DNA from: Pelobates cultripes | Taxonomy: Eukaryota > Chordata > Amphibia > Anura > Pelobatidae | NCBI GenBank assembly: GCA_933207985.1 | Contig: OW240912.1 | Coordinates: 230,343,672 to 230,407,671, forward strand | Length of the DNA: 64,000 nucleotides | Direction of reading: 5' to 3' | Part shown: positions 1-10,508 of the stretch, piece by piece | Position numbering within the stretch: the first letter of the stretch is position 1 | Layout of the letters: every line of letters begins with the position of its first letter | Translations under genes and position numbers: made by a program | Notes under the pieces: model-generated | Databases searched by the model: none | What the model was told of the DNA's origin: nothing | Seen by the model: the letters and a program-made list of their open reading frames with translations, nothing else

Positions 1-707
1 CCCATGAGATGGACATTGCATCCAATGGAAGGTGATCTGCAGGTTGGAGACAGCTAAGTGTGGGAGGTTTCACTCATGAATCCACCCATAACCAGAGGAT
101 ATGGAGACTATATAAACAGGGTGAGTACAGCTATTGTTATTTTGTATTTGATTGTGTTTTTATTGTTATGGTCCCTAAGGAAGTCTATTTGTTAGAAATA
201 TGTAGGGCCGAACCTATTTAAATATATTTTAAGATTTTAATAAATTAGCACATCTTAATTTTCTGTGTTTGAGTGAAATGTATTTTGGCTACAAACAGGG
301 AGATGGAAGGTGGAGATAAATAGACACCATCTATATCGAGGGGAAGCAAATAATTCCACGTATTTTGTGAGTGATACATCTATTCTAATGTCTTAAATCA
401 CCTAAAATCAGTGCTACAGAAGGATAATGCAGACTTGCAGAATGGAAAATAGTTACTATTTACATCTAAATATATGCATACCCTCAAACCAGAAGCAGGG
501 CCGTGACTTGAATTGCCAGTGACCATCTGTGGAAAAGAATAAGCCAAGAATGGGGAAGAATAAGCAGGTCAGCTTGGCATGAATGCATACCAAGCTGACT
601 GCCAATCGAACAGGCCAACCAGCCCAGATCGTGGCTCATACATGTTCCTACTGCCCTGATGCACTTGTGCAACCGTTTTTGGGGACAGTTCTCTGGTGGG
701 CACAACA
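1..707. other. No gene recognised
   Basis: AT-rich sequence with only short open frames and no recognisable protein motif or repeat end. It leads into the CR1 3' end that follows. Confidence 0.5.
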
Positions 708-1710
708 TAAAATAGAAACATAGAAAATATTAGAAACATAGAATGTGACGGGGTATAAGAACCATTCGGCCCATCTAGTCTGCCCAATTTTCTAAATACT
801 TTCATTAGTCCCTGGCCTTTTTAAACCTTTGCCCCTCTAATTTAAGACTATGTCCTCTTGTTGTGGTAGTTATTCTTCTTTTTAATATAGTCTCCTCCTT
901 TACTGTGTGGGTTCCCTTTATGTATTTAAATGTTCCTATCATATCCCCCCTGTCTCGTCTTTCCTCCAAGCTATACATGTTAAGTTACTTTAACATTTCC
1001 TTGTAAGTTTTATCCTGCAATCCATGAACCAGTTTAGTAGCCCTTCTCTGAACTCTCTCTAAAGTATCAATATCCTTCTGGAGATACGGTCTCCACTACT
1101 GTGTACAATACTCCAAGTGAGGTCACACCAGTGCTCTGTACAATGGCATGAGCACTTCCCTCTTTCTACTGATAATACCTCTCCCTATACAACCAAGCAT
1201 TCTGCTAGCATTTCCTGCTGCTCTATTACATTGTCTGCCTACCTTTAAGTCATTTGAAATAGTCACCCCTAAATCCCTTTCCTCAGATGTTGAAGTTAGG
1301 ACTTTATCAAATATTCTGTACTCTGCCCTTGGGTTGTTACGTCCAAGATGCATTATCTTGCACTTATCCACATAAAATGTCAGTTGCCACAACTCTGACC
1401 ATTTTCTAGTTTACCTAAATCATTTGTCATTTGGTTTATCCCTCCTGGAACATCAACCCTGTTACATATCTTAGTATCATCAGCAAAAAGACATACCTTA
1501 CCATCAAGACCTTCCACAATGTCACTAATAAAAACACTAAAGAGAAAGGGTCCAAATACAGATCCCTGAGGTACCCCACTGGTGACATGCCCAGTATAGG
1601 GACTGTCCCAACGAAATCGGGACACTTGGGGGGCCTGCGTATAAACTCCAATACCAGATAAAGAAAGCACAATATCAATAAAGTCCACAAAACATACTGT
1701 CCGAAACATA
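708..1710 (-). mobile_element. CR1-like LINE, 5'-truncated 3' portion
   Basis: Read on the minus strand, this holds the second half of a non-LTR retrotransposon: RT palm, RT C-terminal region, then a short 3' UTR. The 3' end (about 708-745) consists of repeated ATTCTATG / TTTCTATG-type octamers, the 3' signature of CR1 elements, instead of a poly(A) tail. The 5' side stops abruptly near 1710, as expected for target-primed insertion with 5' truncation. A CR1 endonuclease fragment of the same general type lies at the other end of the window (63.1-64.0 kb) in opposite orientation. CR1 is my best assignment; a related Jockey-group clade is possible. Confidence 0.8.
842..1709 (-). pseudogene. CR1-like reverse transcriptase fragment
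   Basis: The minus strand encodes the RT motifs SGVPQGS (about 1586-1566) and FADDTK (about 1492-1475), which holds the catalytic aspartate pair. A thumb-region segment follows with VDKCKIMHLGRNNP and RDLGV, then LYRALVRP. The pieces sit in two frames (1709-1380 and 1392-1123), so at least one frameshift separates the palm from the thumb. Frame is lost and regained again toward 842. RT in this family copies element RNA into the nicked target. This copy lacks the endonuclease and the RT N-terminus and has no full frame, so it is dead. Confidence 0.8.
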
Positions 1711-4700
1711 TGTTGTCCTTATACAAGCATGTTACAAATACATAGTAAATCTTCCTATTAAATTCCGAATTGTCTGTATTGTGTTTAGAAAATAAATGTT
1801 AGAAAGCTTTTTCCTACGTACTTTTAGACAATATCTATTTCCCTCTAGTGCTATATCCATCTAGTTAGAAGCATGCAGGGAGAATCCAATTTAGAAGCAG
1901 CAGTTGCACACGTAGGATGAATATTATTGTTATAACAGCAATTTTCCATGTGTATGTGTGCTGCAAGAGTCACTGGTTGGCAGAGGATACAGTTGCCCTT
2001 GAGGTTTCTTTTCCTTATCTAACTGAATGTTCTCTGGTAGTATGCAGTGCATTGTACAATAACTTATAGGCTTAGAATAAACTCTACAGATGGAGAAAGA
2101 CATAATAAAGAAACTGTAATTAAATAATTTGCATGATTTATGGTTGCCTGATATTACCTTGCCATTAGCAAGTAATATTTCGTTACCTTGCCGAGAAAAC
2201 TGAATTGATCATGCAAGTTTGCATAAGCTATAAAATATTTTGTTCTTTTAAAAATCTTTCTTCCTTAAAATAAAAAGCACCTTACAAAATATTCAGAAAG
2301 AATTTCTATGGAAATTTGTATAGAAAAGAAAGAGAATATGAATGCAACAAACATGAAAATATGCAAGCATTGTTGACTTCCCTTATGGCTAAAGATGGAT
2401 GGATAATTGTGTTTTATGGTGAGTGACTGGATCGTTTATTGGGGCACATTGTTATTGGGGGTTTTAATGGATTTTAATAATCTGTTAGTAGAAAATTCTA
2501 TGAACAGATTAGTAATTTAAAATCAGATTATTTTTTACACAATCTGATGTATAAAAAAAACATCATTTTAAATATATTTAAATGTTTTATTGTTGTGGAA
2601 CTCTGTGATACATTTATAACACAAGATGTTATTAGTATTTTGCTGTGGAGCTTTATGGCATGCTCTTTGAATGCAAGAATTTGTAATTAAAATTAATAAA
2701 CATTATTATTAGTATTAATAAGAATAAAATAAAATCTTCAACCGGTTGGGATAGTCAAACTCCAAGGAATTGTTTTCAGGAAGTACAGAGCTTTCACACT
2801 TTACCAAGTGCTTTCATTGCCCTGAGCTCATGGGCTAGGCATTTCAGAAACTGCATATGGGTTGCTCTAAATGGGTCTAGCAAGCGCAGTTTCAAGTCAG
2901 CCTGGTGTGCATTCATTTTTGAGATTACCATTATTAAAATCATGAACCTATCTCCCCTCCATTGTATCCACTATCTAATATCCCCTGACTGTAAAGTACA
3001 CTATTGACATTGACAATGACTATGACATTATCTTCGGCATTGCACTACTGCCCCTGCAGTAAACAACTTATTGAAAGTTGTTACCTGGGCCTAGCTGAAG
3101 TGCCTGGTTCAACCACAAAGTAGCCAAGAAAAGGGCATTGTGACATACATAAAGAAAGCACTCAGGTTAAATATATTTTTTTACATTAGGATGTTCATTT
3201 CTTAGTTTATATTACTGAGCCCTCCTTGTTTAAAAAATAATGATGGAAAATTACCTTTATTACCATTATTCTGCAACTGCTCCACCTCCAACGAGGTCAT
3301 CAATTTTCATGTCATTCCCTTAACCAGTGCAACTGATACAGGTGTACTGACTGAATTCAGTGCTTCTCTATGAGACACACTGGATGCATTTATGGTGCAT
3401 GATAATGCCAACATGAAAATGTGTAAAAATCAAAGGTAAGGAAGCGCCTCTTGTGATTATCTGTCTGGTAGCCACTAGTGGCGTGGATTAGGCAACATGT
3501 AAAAGTAAAAAAAATGTAAACAAATATAAACAAGCAGTTTTTACATTGTGTCAGAAAGTGGACCTCTGTACGCCAAAACTACTACATTAAGATGTAGAGG
3601 TTTTTCTTCTAGAAACCAAAATTTCTTTGCTGGTGATGAACTGCCTGACTAGTAAAGTATGAGGTTATGATTGCATAAACAGGATGTTTATCACTGGAAA
3701 TAGAAAACCATATATACTATATTTTTGGTGAAAAAACACATTTAACTGGAAAATATATAATTAAAAAAAACAAATATTGTTAAATTAAAATTCTAGTTAT
3801 GTTCATTACAGGAGATGAAGGTAATAGATTTTCTTGTTTTTTTTTCACAAATCCAAAACAACCTGCTGTACTGCAAAGTGCATGTTTTACTAAAAAAAAA
3901 AAAGCATAGCAGAGGATAGAGTTAATCAAGGTTTTCATTTCACGACATGTGTTTTCATTATTAAGTCTCTGAAGGATTGTCCTACTTTACACAGGAAAAA
4001 TGAGTTAACCTCCTACCCTTCACAATATTGCAGTAGCGAGGTGGGGAAGCAAAACGCTGCTGTTGTTCATTACGTTATCAAGATAATTAGTTTAATGTTT
4101 TGTTTTTTTCCAGAAATTTAAACAATTGGATTATATTACAGTACTTAGCAGTAAAAAAACCTGAATTCCAGAAAATATTGCACATTCTCAATTGTCAATT
4201 AGTAAGCAATAAAATGTGGCAGGTTACACATTCAGCAAATAGAGATAAACAACTGCCTGGGATTTAAATGGAGCTGTAGTGTTAATGCAAATTGTTGATT
4301 AATGTGTGAAGAATAAATGTAATGTTAAAAAGTCACCTTGGCATTTAATTTACAGGACATAAAGTATAAACATTAACTACTGTTTTCTATGAATTGTCAG
4401 GAGATTCTAATAATTCATGACTGATTTATCATTAGCAATTATATCTCTCATGACTGAAAACAATATTCTAAACTACCTTTTTACTTCTTGTTGTATAGTT
4501 ATTACTAATCACATTTTTGTATTAGAATATAAAAGCTCAAAATGTATTAGAAATAAATAGTCAAGCAAAAAAAAAAAAATATGCAGCTTTGTGGATTTAA
4601 TTAGAGATGCTTGAATGATATAATCAACTGTACTGGGTAGATGATGAGCTTAATGCTTGCCCTTCTGTCTATATGTTTCAATTTGTGTGTTTATGTGTGT

Positions 4701-4809
4701 GTGTCTCTTTTTCTATATGTGAGAGATTGCATTATTTTAAATGTGTTCACAACCCATTTTTGGATATTCATCTGAATACATTTTGCTTGATTTTTATATT
4801 AAGTGTATG
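1711..4809. other. AT-rich DNA, no gene recognised
   Basis: About 3.1 kb of AT-rich sequence with scattered A or T runs (for example near 3890 and 4567). I found no coding frame with recognisable motifs, no RNA gene and no complete repeat end. Confidence 0.45.
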
Positions 4810-4955
4810 GAGTTTATCAGGGGCGGGCTGGGCCGGGGGGCAGGGAGGCAATTGCCCCCCAGGCCGCCCTAAATTCCGGGCCGGCCCTTTAAATACTGCA
4901 GCCGCCTGAGTGCTCTGTTAAGAGCCTCAGGCGGCTGCAGCTTCTCCCCTCCCCA

Positions 4956-5210
4956 CCCCTGTAGCGTGGCCGAGCTGCACTCCGGTCCGCGGTGGCCGGC
5001 CAGCCGGCCGGAGTGATAGGAGGGTGCACACTGAGTGTGCACTTCCTGTCAGTCCGGCCGGTTACAGGAAACAGAAACTCCTGTTCAGCGAGTTTCTGTT
5101 TCCTGTAACCGACCGGACTGACAGGAAGTGCACACTGAGTGTGCACCTTCCTATCACTCCGGCCGGCCGGCCACCGCGGACCGGAGTGCTGCTCGGCCAC
5201 GCTACAGGGG
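4956..5210. repeat. GC-rich long hairpin (about 120-bp arms)
   Basis: Near-perfect inverted repeat: the left arm starts CCCCTGTAGCGTGGCCGAG at 4956 and the right arm ends at 5210 with its complement. The loop is about 11 nt (5080-5090). It is far richer in GC than its surroundings and includes CCGGCCGGCC runs and a GTGCACACTGAGTGTGCAC dyad in each arm. It lies inside the hAT-like element. It could be a foldback element that inserted there, or an internal duplication. Confidence 0.9.
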
Positions 5211-6080
5211 AGGGGGTAAGAAGAGAGGGAGGAGGGGAGGGGGTAAGAAGAGGGGAGGGAGGGGAATAAGAAGAGGGGGGAATAAGAAGGGGGGATAAGA
5301 AGAGGGGAGGGGGGATAAAGAGGAGAGGGGAATAAGAAGAGGGGAGGGAATAAGAAGGAGGGGGGATAAAAAGGGGGGAATAAGAAGAGGGGAGGGGGGA
5401 ATAAGAAGAGGGGAGGGGGAATAAGAAGAGGGGAGGGGGGAGTAAGAAGAGGGGAGGGGGAGTAAGAAGGAGGGGAGATAAGAAAAAGAGGGGGGTAAGA
5501 AGAAGAAGGGGTGAGTAAGAAAAAGATGGGGGAGTAAGAAGAAGAAGAGGAGGGAGTAAGAAGAAGAGGAGGGAGTAAGAAAAAGAGGGGGGAGTAAGAA
5601 GAAGAAGAGGGGGGAGTAAGAAGAGGGAGAGGGGGAATAAGAAAAGGGGGAGGGCGGAGTAAGAAGGAGGGGAGGGCGGAGTAAGAAGGAGGGGAGATAA
5701 GAAAGAGGGGGGTAAGAAGAAGAAGAAGGGGTGAGTAAGAAAAAGAGTGGGGAGTAAGAAGAAGAAAGTGGGGAGTAAGAAGAAGAAGAGTGGGGAGTAA
5801 GAAGAAGAAGAGGGGGTAAGAAGAAGGGTGAGTATGAAGAAATGGGGGGAGTAAGAAGAAGAAGGGGGAGGAAGAGGAAGAAGAAGAAGGGGGGGTAAGA
5901 AGAAGAAGGGGGAGCAATAAGAAGAAGGGGGTTAAGAAGAACAGGTGGGGGAGTAAGACGACCAAGGGGGGAAGTATGAAGAACACAGGGAGGAGGGGGG
6001 TAAGACGAACACAGGGGGTGTGAGGAGAACACATAGAGGGAGGAGTGAGAAGAGCACAGGGAGGGTGGGTGAGTGTGAGA
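5211..6080. repeat. G/A-rich minisatellite
   Basis: About 870 bp of G/A-rich units of the form GGGGAGTAAGAAGAAGA, with a T roughly once per unit. Unit length varies from about 15 to 35 bp. The long Pro/Ser/Leu-rich frames on the minus strand are by-products of this composition, not genes. Confidence 0.9.
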
Positions 6081-6189
6081 AGAGACCGCTAGGGGAGGGT
6101 GGGGAGAGGAGAGACCACTAAGGTGCAGGGGAGAGCTCTACGGGACAGAAGGGGCAGCTCTATAGGACAGGGGCCAAGACAGGGAGCTC

Positions 6190-6620
6190 TTTCACACTAC
6201 GCGCGCGCACACACACACAATGCATCCCTATACATACACAGAAACACAACATGCTTCCCTTACACACAGAGAAACACACAATGCATCCATTACACACACA
6301 CACACAATGCAACCCTTACACACAAAGACAATGCATCCTTTGCACACATACACAGAAACAGACAATGCAAACCCGTACACACATATGCAAACACACACAC
6401 TTCTTTTCTTACATACACACAGAAACACAATGCATCTCTTACACTCAATGCACACACATACAGACACACACCTTGCATCCCTTATGCATACAAACACAGA
6501 TTCACACAATGCATCCCTTACACACAACCAGAAACACATAATACATCCCTTATACACAAATACACACTGCTTCCACTACACACAAACACACTACATCACC
6601 TGCACAAACTGGTAACCCTA
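6190..6620. repeat. CA-rich minisatellite
   Basis: Degenerate tandem units of about 36 bp built from ACACACAATGCATCCCTTAC and CACAGAAACACA. All frames here (Thr/His-rich plus, Cys/Val-rich minus) are low-complexity read-through. Confidence 0.9.
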
Positions 6621-6986
6621 TACACTACATACCATAAGCACACATATTAGATCCTCTACAATAACACATAACACATCCCCTACACACTCCACTCCCTGTG
6701 AGCGAACTCATGGGTGGGTGGAACTTATGAGTGGGCCTTATGGGCATACTCACTGTCAGGCCCTGGGGCCCAGACCTTGAGCTGTGTAAGGGGCCCCCAA
6801 AAAATGGAGCTGCTTCCAATTCTCCCAGAACATTGAATTTTGTGACCACAGCTGCAAACAGCCTCCAGAGATCCTGTTCTACACCAGACCAGTGGAGCCA
6901 AACTGCAGCCCATCATCATCCTCATCTGCTTGTAAGTAGGCAATCTAGTATATTATTAGTGACACTAATCTATAATGTACCTCACA

Positions 6987-7035
6987 TTAAAGGGACACTA
7001 TAGCTTAATGAAGTGGTTCTGGTGTCTATAGCTGG
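6987..7035 (+). repeat. T2/Kolobok-like MITE, left terminus
   Basis: Begins TTAAAGGGACACTATAG, the end shared with the MITEs near 33-34 kb. It continues briefly in MITE-like sequence (GAAGTGGTTCTGGTGT) and then stops, so the element is truncated inside the larger hAT element. Confidence 0.6.
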
Positions 7036-7109
7036 TCCCTGCAGGCTTTTTAATGTAAACACACACTGTGTGCAGCACTGGCGTTAGTTCATATGGGTGG
7101 GGCATTGTG

Positions 7110-7176
7110 ATGTCACATGGGGGGGCAGCAAATTTTTATTTTGTCTAGGGCGGCAAAAATCCTTGCACCGGCACTG
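7110..7176. repeat. hAT-like terminal fragment
   Basis: Ends at 7176 with ...TTGCACCGGCACTG; read inward this is CAGTGCCGGTGCAAGG followed by ATTTTTGCCGCCCTAG, a hAT-style end. The matching left end is not clearly present (a weak candidate, GCACTGGCG, lies near 7077). Confidence 0.45.
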
Positions 7177-7504
7177 ATCCTGGGCAGGTGCACCAGTCTA
7201 CTGGTGACCCACAGGAGGGGAGTGCACTGATTGCACTGCACTCTCCTCCTGTCCAGCCCCATCTTTACCGCAGTGCAAGTGCCCTCTGCCCCTAATTTAC
7301 AGTGGCTCACACTCACAACAAGCAGTGCCTGGAGCCGTGAAGGAGCGGGTATGGCAAAGAGCTACTGATTAGCATAACATCAATATCCGTTATAAAACCA
7401 GGAAAAGGTGGGCATGGATGGTGAACTGATTTGGTGGTGCAATGGGCCACTTGACTGGTTTTGCCCCCCAGGCCTAAGGCTGCCAGCCCTCCCCTGGAGT
7501 TTAT

Positions 7505-7814
7505 CACTTTTCTATCCACCATGGCCTAAATTATTGTAGCATGTAACACAATAAGAACACTATATTTACAGAATAAATTTGTTTTTTTGATTACTTTTTT
7601 CTCTTGAGGCATTCTGAAAGATTTTGATTCATTAGAAAGCCCAAGAAAAAAACACATACCAACATAAAAGTATGAAAAAATATAAGCAAGATATGTTGCA
7701 CTGCTGTTCATGTTGTACCTCATGAACCTCCGCCAAGCTCGCTTCCTAGCTGGAACCGGGAAACCTGAAGCACTGCTGTCCCAGCAGCCGCAGCTTGACT
7801 GGGGTCCTTCTGGA
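7505..7814. other. No gene recognised
   Basis: Short AT-rich spacer between the hAT element and the L2 relic. A GC-richer stretch at 7725-7815 has no recognised identity and may be part of the next repeat. Confidence 0.4.
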
Positions 7815-8345
7815 GCTTTTCTGTCACAGTTCTCTTGAATTGGTGTGAAAAAAATTAAGAGTGGCTAGAGTTGGTTAGAGCTGTATAGGTTTGGGTTAGT
7901 ATTTTAAATTGACACCTGCAGGGTACAGGTAGCCAGTGTCGGGATCGACAGAAGGGTGAGAGGAGCGACAGGAGAGATCAGCCTGGCAGCAGCACTCATT
8001 TCAGATTGTAGGGGTGCACTACGTCTTCTCGGGAGACCAATTAGGAGAAAGTTACAGTAATCCATGTGAGAGATTAGTAGAGCATGAACAAGCTCCTTGG
8101 CAGCATCTTGCGTAAGAAAGGGGTGTATGTGGGCAATGTTTTTAAGCTGGAATCAACAGGTTTTAGCAACAGACTAGACATAAGGCGCAAGGCGGATGCC
8201 AGGGTCAAAAATGACACAAGATAGCAAGCTTGAAAGGATGGGGTGAGGCAGGTGCCATCAACCTGCAGGGAGAGTGAAGGAGTAGGATCAGTGTTATAAG
8301 GAGGAAAAATAAGAAACTCAGTTTTAGGGAGATATTAGATGCCCT
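7815..8345 (-). pseudogene. L2-like LINE RT C-terminal relic
   Basis: On the minus strand, broken frames read as the post-palm part of an L2-type RT: VDGT, then LKNIAHI-like, DYCNFLL, APLQSEMSAAARLI and a LATCTLQ segment where intact copies have LHWLP. The same order is clear in the better-kept L2 copy at 41.9-43.3 kb ([34 protein letters not shown]). There are several frameshifts and stops. This looks like a different and older L2 subfamily than the other two copies here. Confidence 0.65.
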
Positions 8346-8354
8346 TTTCAACTT

Positions 8355-8870
8355 GGATATTTGACAAAGCGATTTTCTGAGCCTATGTCATCCTTGAGTC
8401 AGTGTGGCAGCACAGGAAAGAAAATTACTCTCATGATGACATATCATTTTTAAATCTAGGCAACCCAGGGTATTCCAATTGGCATATTTTGAGTAGAGAT
8501 GTCGCGAACCGTTTGTGAACTTCCCGCGAACGGCTCGCCGCGGTTCGCGGCGAGCTCCGGTCAGCTGACACATCCCGGCCAATCTCCAGCAGACCCTCCC
8601 TCCCAGACCCTCTCACCTCCTGGACAGCATCCATGTTAAAGCTGCCTTCAACATGGATGCTGTCCAGGAGGTGGGAGGGCCTGGGAGGGAGGGTCTGCTG
8701 GAGATTGTCTGGGATGTGTCAGCTGACCGGAGCTCACCGCGAATGGTTCGTGGCGAACCGCGGCGAGCCGTTCGCGGGAAGTTCGCGAACGGTTCGTGAC
8801 ATCTCTAGTTTTGAGTTGTATGGCCTAGCCACTTTATCACAAATACTGGACAAATGTAGTGATTATATTT
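8355..8870. repeat. Relic of the 18.5-20.4 kb repeat family
   Basis: Contains GGCAACCCAGGGTATT and TAGCCACTTTATCACAAA, matching the internal segment of the TTAA-flanked element at 18.5-20.4 kb and the copy at 14.3-14.5 kb. It is split by the hAT MITE at 8494-8807. Removing the MITE and one target copy rejoins the family sequence. Confidence 0.65.
8486..8815. mobile_element. Foldback hAT MITE (314 bp)
   Basis: The element is 8494-8807 and starts TAGAGATGTCGCGAACCG. Its two arms (8494-8637 and 8649-8807) are near-perfect inverted copies separated by an 11-nt loop. Flanks ATTTTGAG (8486-8493) and GTTTTGAG (8808-8815) match at seven of eight positions, consistent with a hAT 8-bp target duplication. 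The arm sequence (ACCCTCCCT, TGGACAGCATCCAT, GTCAGCTGACACAT) matches the left subterminal region of the hAT element at 55.46 kb, so the MITE is probably an inverted duplication of that family's left end. Confidence 0.85.
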
Positions 8871-9489
8871 TCTTTTGTGTTTTAACACATTCATGAATTT
8901 CATTTTGTTCCTCTGTACTGGAGCAGTTAGCATACACGTGCACATAATCAACACTTTCCTATGCTTTTCAATGAGCTGCACTACAAGGTGGATAGTGGAT
9001 GGCAGTCAAGTGCTAACAGAAGTGAAAGAACATCTCCCCAGTTGTTAAATGACAGTCTATGAGACGTTTTAGCAAATTTTTACAAAAGTGCTAATTTTTA
9101 TTAAAATTGGCACTATTCTAAACTGTCATAAATCTGACAGTGCTTCCTTAGGGTATGCTGTGTCTACAGCAGTCACTATGTCCCTGGTTAAGGGTCACAG
9201 GGCTGTAAGTGGACAACTCTCATTTCTATAGACAGTTTGGGAAGTGTGTTCCATGGTTTCAATAACAGAACTTAATGATGGGAACAGTACCTTAGCGGTC
9301 CTTTTATATAAAAGACTCTACTATCATTAGTGTGTATTAATGTAATTTTGCTTCGTGGACATATACATATATATATTGACATATTGCTACTCTTAACCAA
9401 CATGTACACAAATGTATTTACTGTGCTCAATTTCCTACAAATGGCATTATATGGCTTGCTTTGTTTTAATAATAAACTATGTAGTAAGC
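8871..9489. other. No gene recognised
   Basis: AT-rich spacer without recognisable coding motifs or repeat ends. Confidence 0.4.
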
Positions 9490-9955
9490 TGTATCTTACT
9501 AAATGAATGTCAGTTTATGCCACACATTAATTTTTGCTACATAAATGTCACTTTTACACTTTTCACTTTATTATTTTGTGAATGTCAGTTATTCAACTTT
9601 TTATTTTACTACGCAAATGTCAACATTATTTTGCTTTTCAAATTTCAATTTTTTTCTAAGCATTATGCCACTTTATGAATTCAGTTTTAGCTTAGTGCTC
9701 TTTTTTTAGGATAATTTTAGTTTACGCTAAGATTAACTTCACTTTGTGAATGCCAGTTTATGCTGTCCATTATTTTGTCATGAATGACAATTTGCACTAA
9801 GCATTTTTCTGTTGTGTGAAATGTGAATGTCAGTTTATAATACTCATTATGTTGCTATGTAAATGTCAGTTTATACTACAGATTATCTGACTATATGAAT
9901 GTTAGTTAATGCTCAATAGTATTTCACTATATGAATGTCAGTTTATACATAGGGC
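9490..9955. repeat. Degenerate ~40-bp tandem repeat
   Basis: Recurring AATGTCAGTTTATGCTAC-type units separated by ATTATTTTGCTATG-like segments. About ten diverged copies are recognisable by eye. Confidence 0.7.
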
Positions 9956-10300
9956 TTTATGCACAACAGTTTAGCTGTTGCAAAAAAGTTACATAAATAA
10001 AAATGCATATTTCCTGACAGAATTGTTGAAGGGAACATTTTCTGGGTTTCAGTAAATTCACTTGCAAAAAGAAATCCACCATCCATCCAGATAAATATAC
10101 AACATATGTGAATATATTTCATATGACATTTGCTTGAAAATATGACTGACTTTTTTTTTTTTTTTTTTTTTAACACACAGATTTAGAAATTATGAGCGGG
10201 TCTGTTTTTTTTCCTTGTGTATCCTCATTGTGTCAATTCCTCAGTGATAAAATAAGTGATTCAAATATTTATGATACTGAATGGAATTGATCAAAAGTGT
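9956..10300. other. No gene recognised
   Basis: AT-rich, with a T run near 10150-10171. No coding motif seen. Confidence 0.4.
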
Positions 10301-10508
10301 AGAAATATTAAAGTGACCGTTTTATTTGCTGCAATCTTTTTTCTTTGACACTCCCTCCTTCACTATTTCCCCCTCATTTTCCCCTCTTCCCTTCAGTTTC
10401 CTTTCCCTTTTCATTATCCGAAACTTATTTTAAATCTTATAAAAGTGTTAAAGTGTAATTCTATTAAAAGTATCTATTACAAATACGCTGACGTGGATCA
10501 AACTCCAT

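Larger units (their letters stand above)
4810..7504. mobile_element. Non-autonomous hAT-like element with 8-bp TSD
   Basis: The element proper is 4818-7496. It is flanked by a perfect 8-bp direct repeat GAGTTTAT (4810-4817 and 7497-7504), the target-duplication length made by hAT transposases. The ends are short imperfect inverted repeats: CAGGGGCGGGCTGG on the left and, read inward from the right, CAGGGGAGGGCTGG. The CAGGGG start is typical of hAT. No transposase is visible. The interior is a patchwork: a GC-rich hairpin, a G/A-rich array, a CA-rich array, a T2-like MITE end and another hAT-like terminal fragment. I infer that it moved using a transposase supplied in trans. Confidence 0.8.

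Noticed and set aside
484..805. Two overlapping minus-strand frames near the window start
   Set aside because: No domain; the second runs through the CR1 3' UTR, and neither shows coding features.
4889..6034. 381-codon Pro/Ser/Leu-rich open frame on the minus strand, with a 276-codon companion
   Set aside because: Both are frames through the G/A-rich minisatellite and GC hairpin. The lack of stops follows from composition; there is no domain, and overlapping frames are equally open.
6099..6650. 183-codon His/Thr-rich frame
   Set aside because: Read-through of the CA-rich minisatellite.
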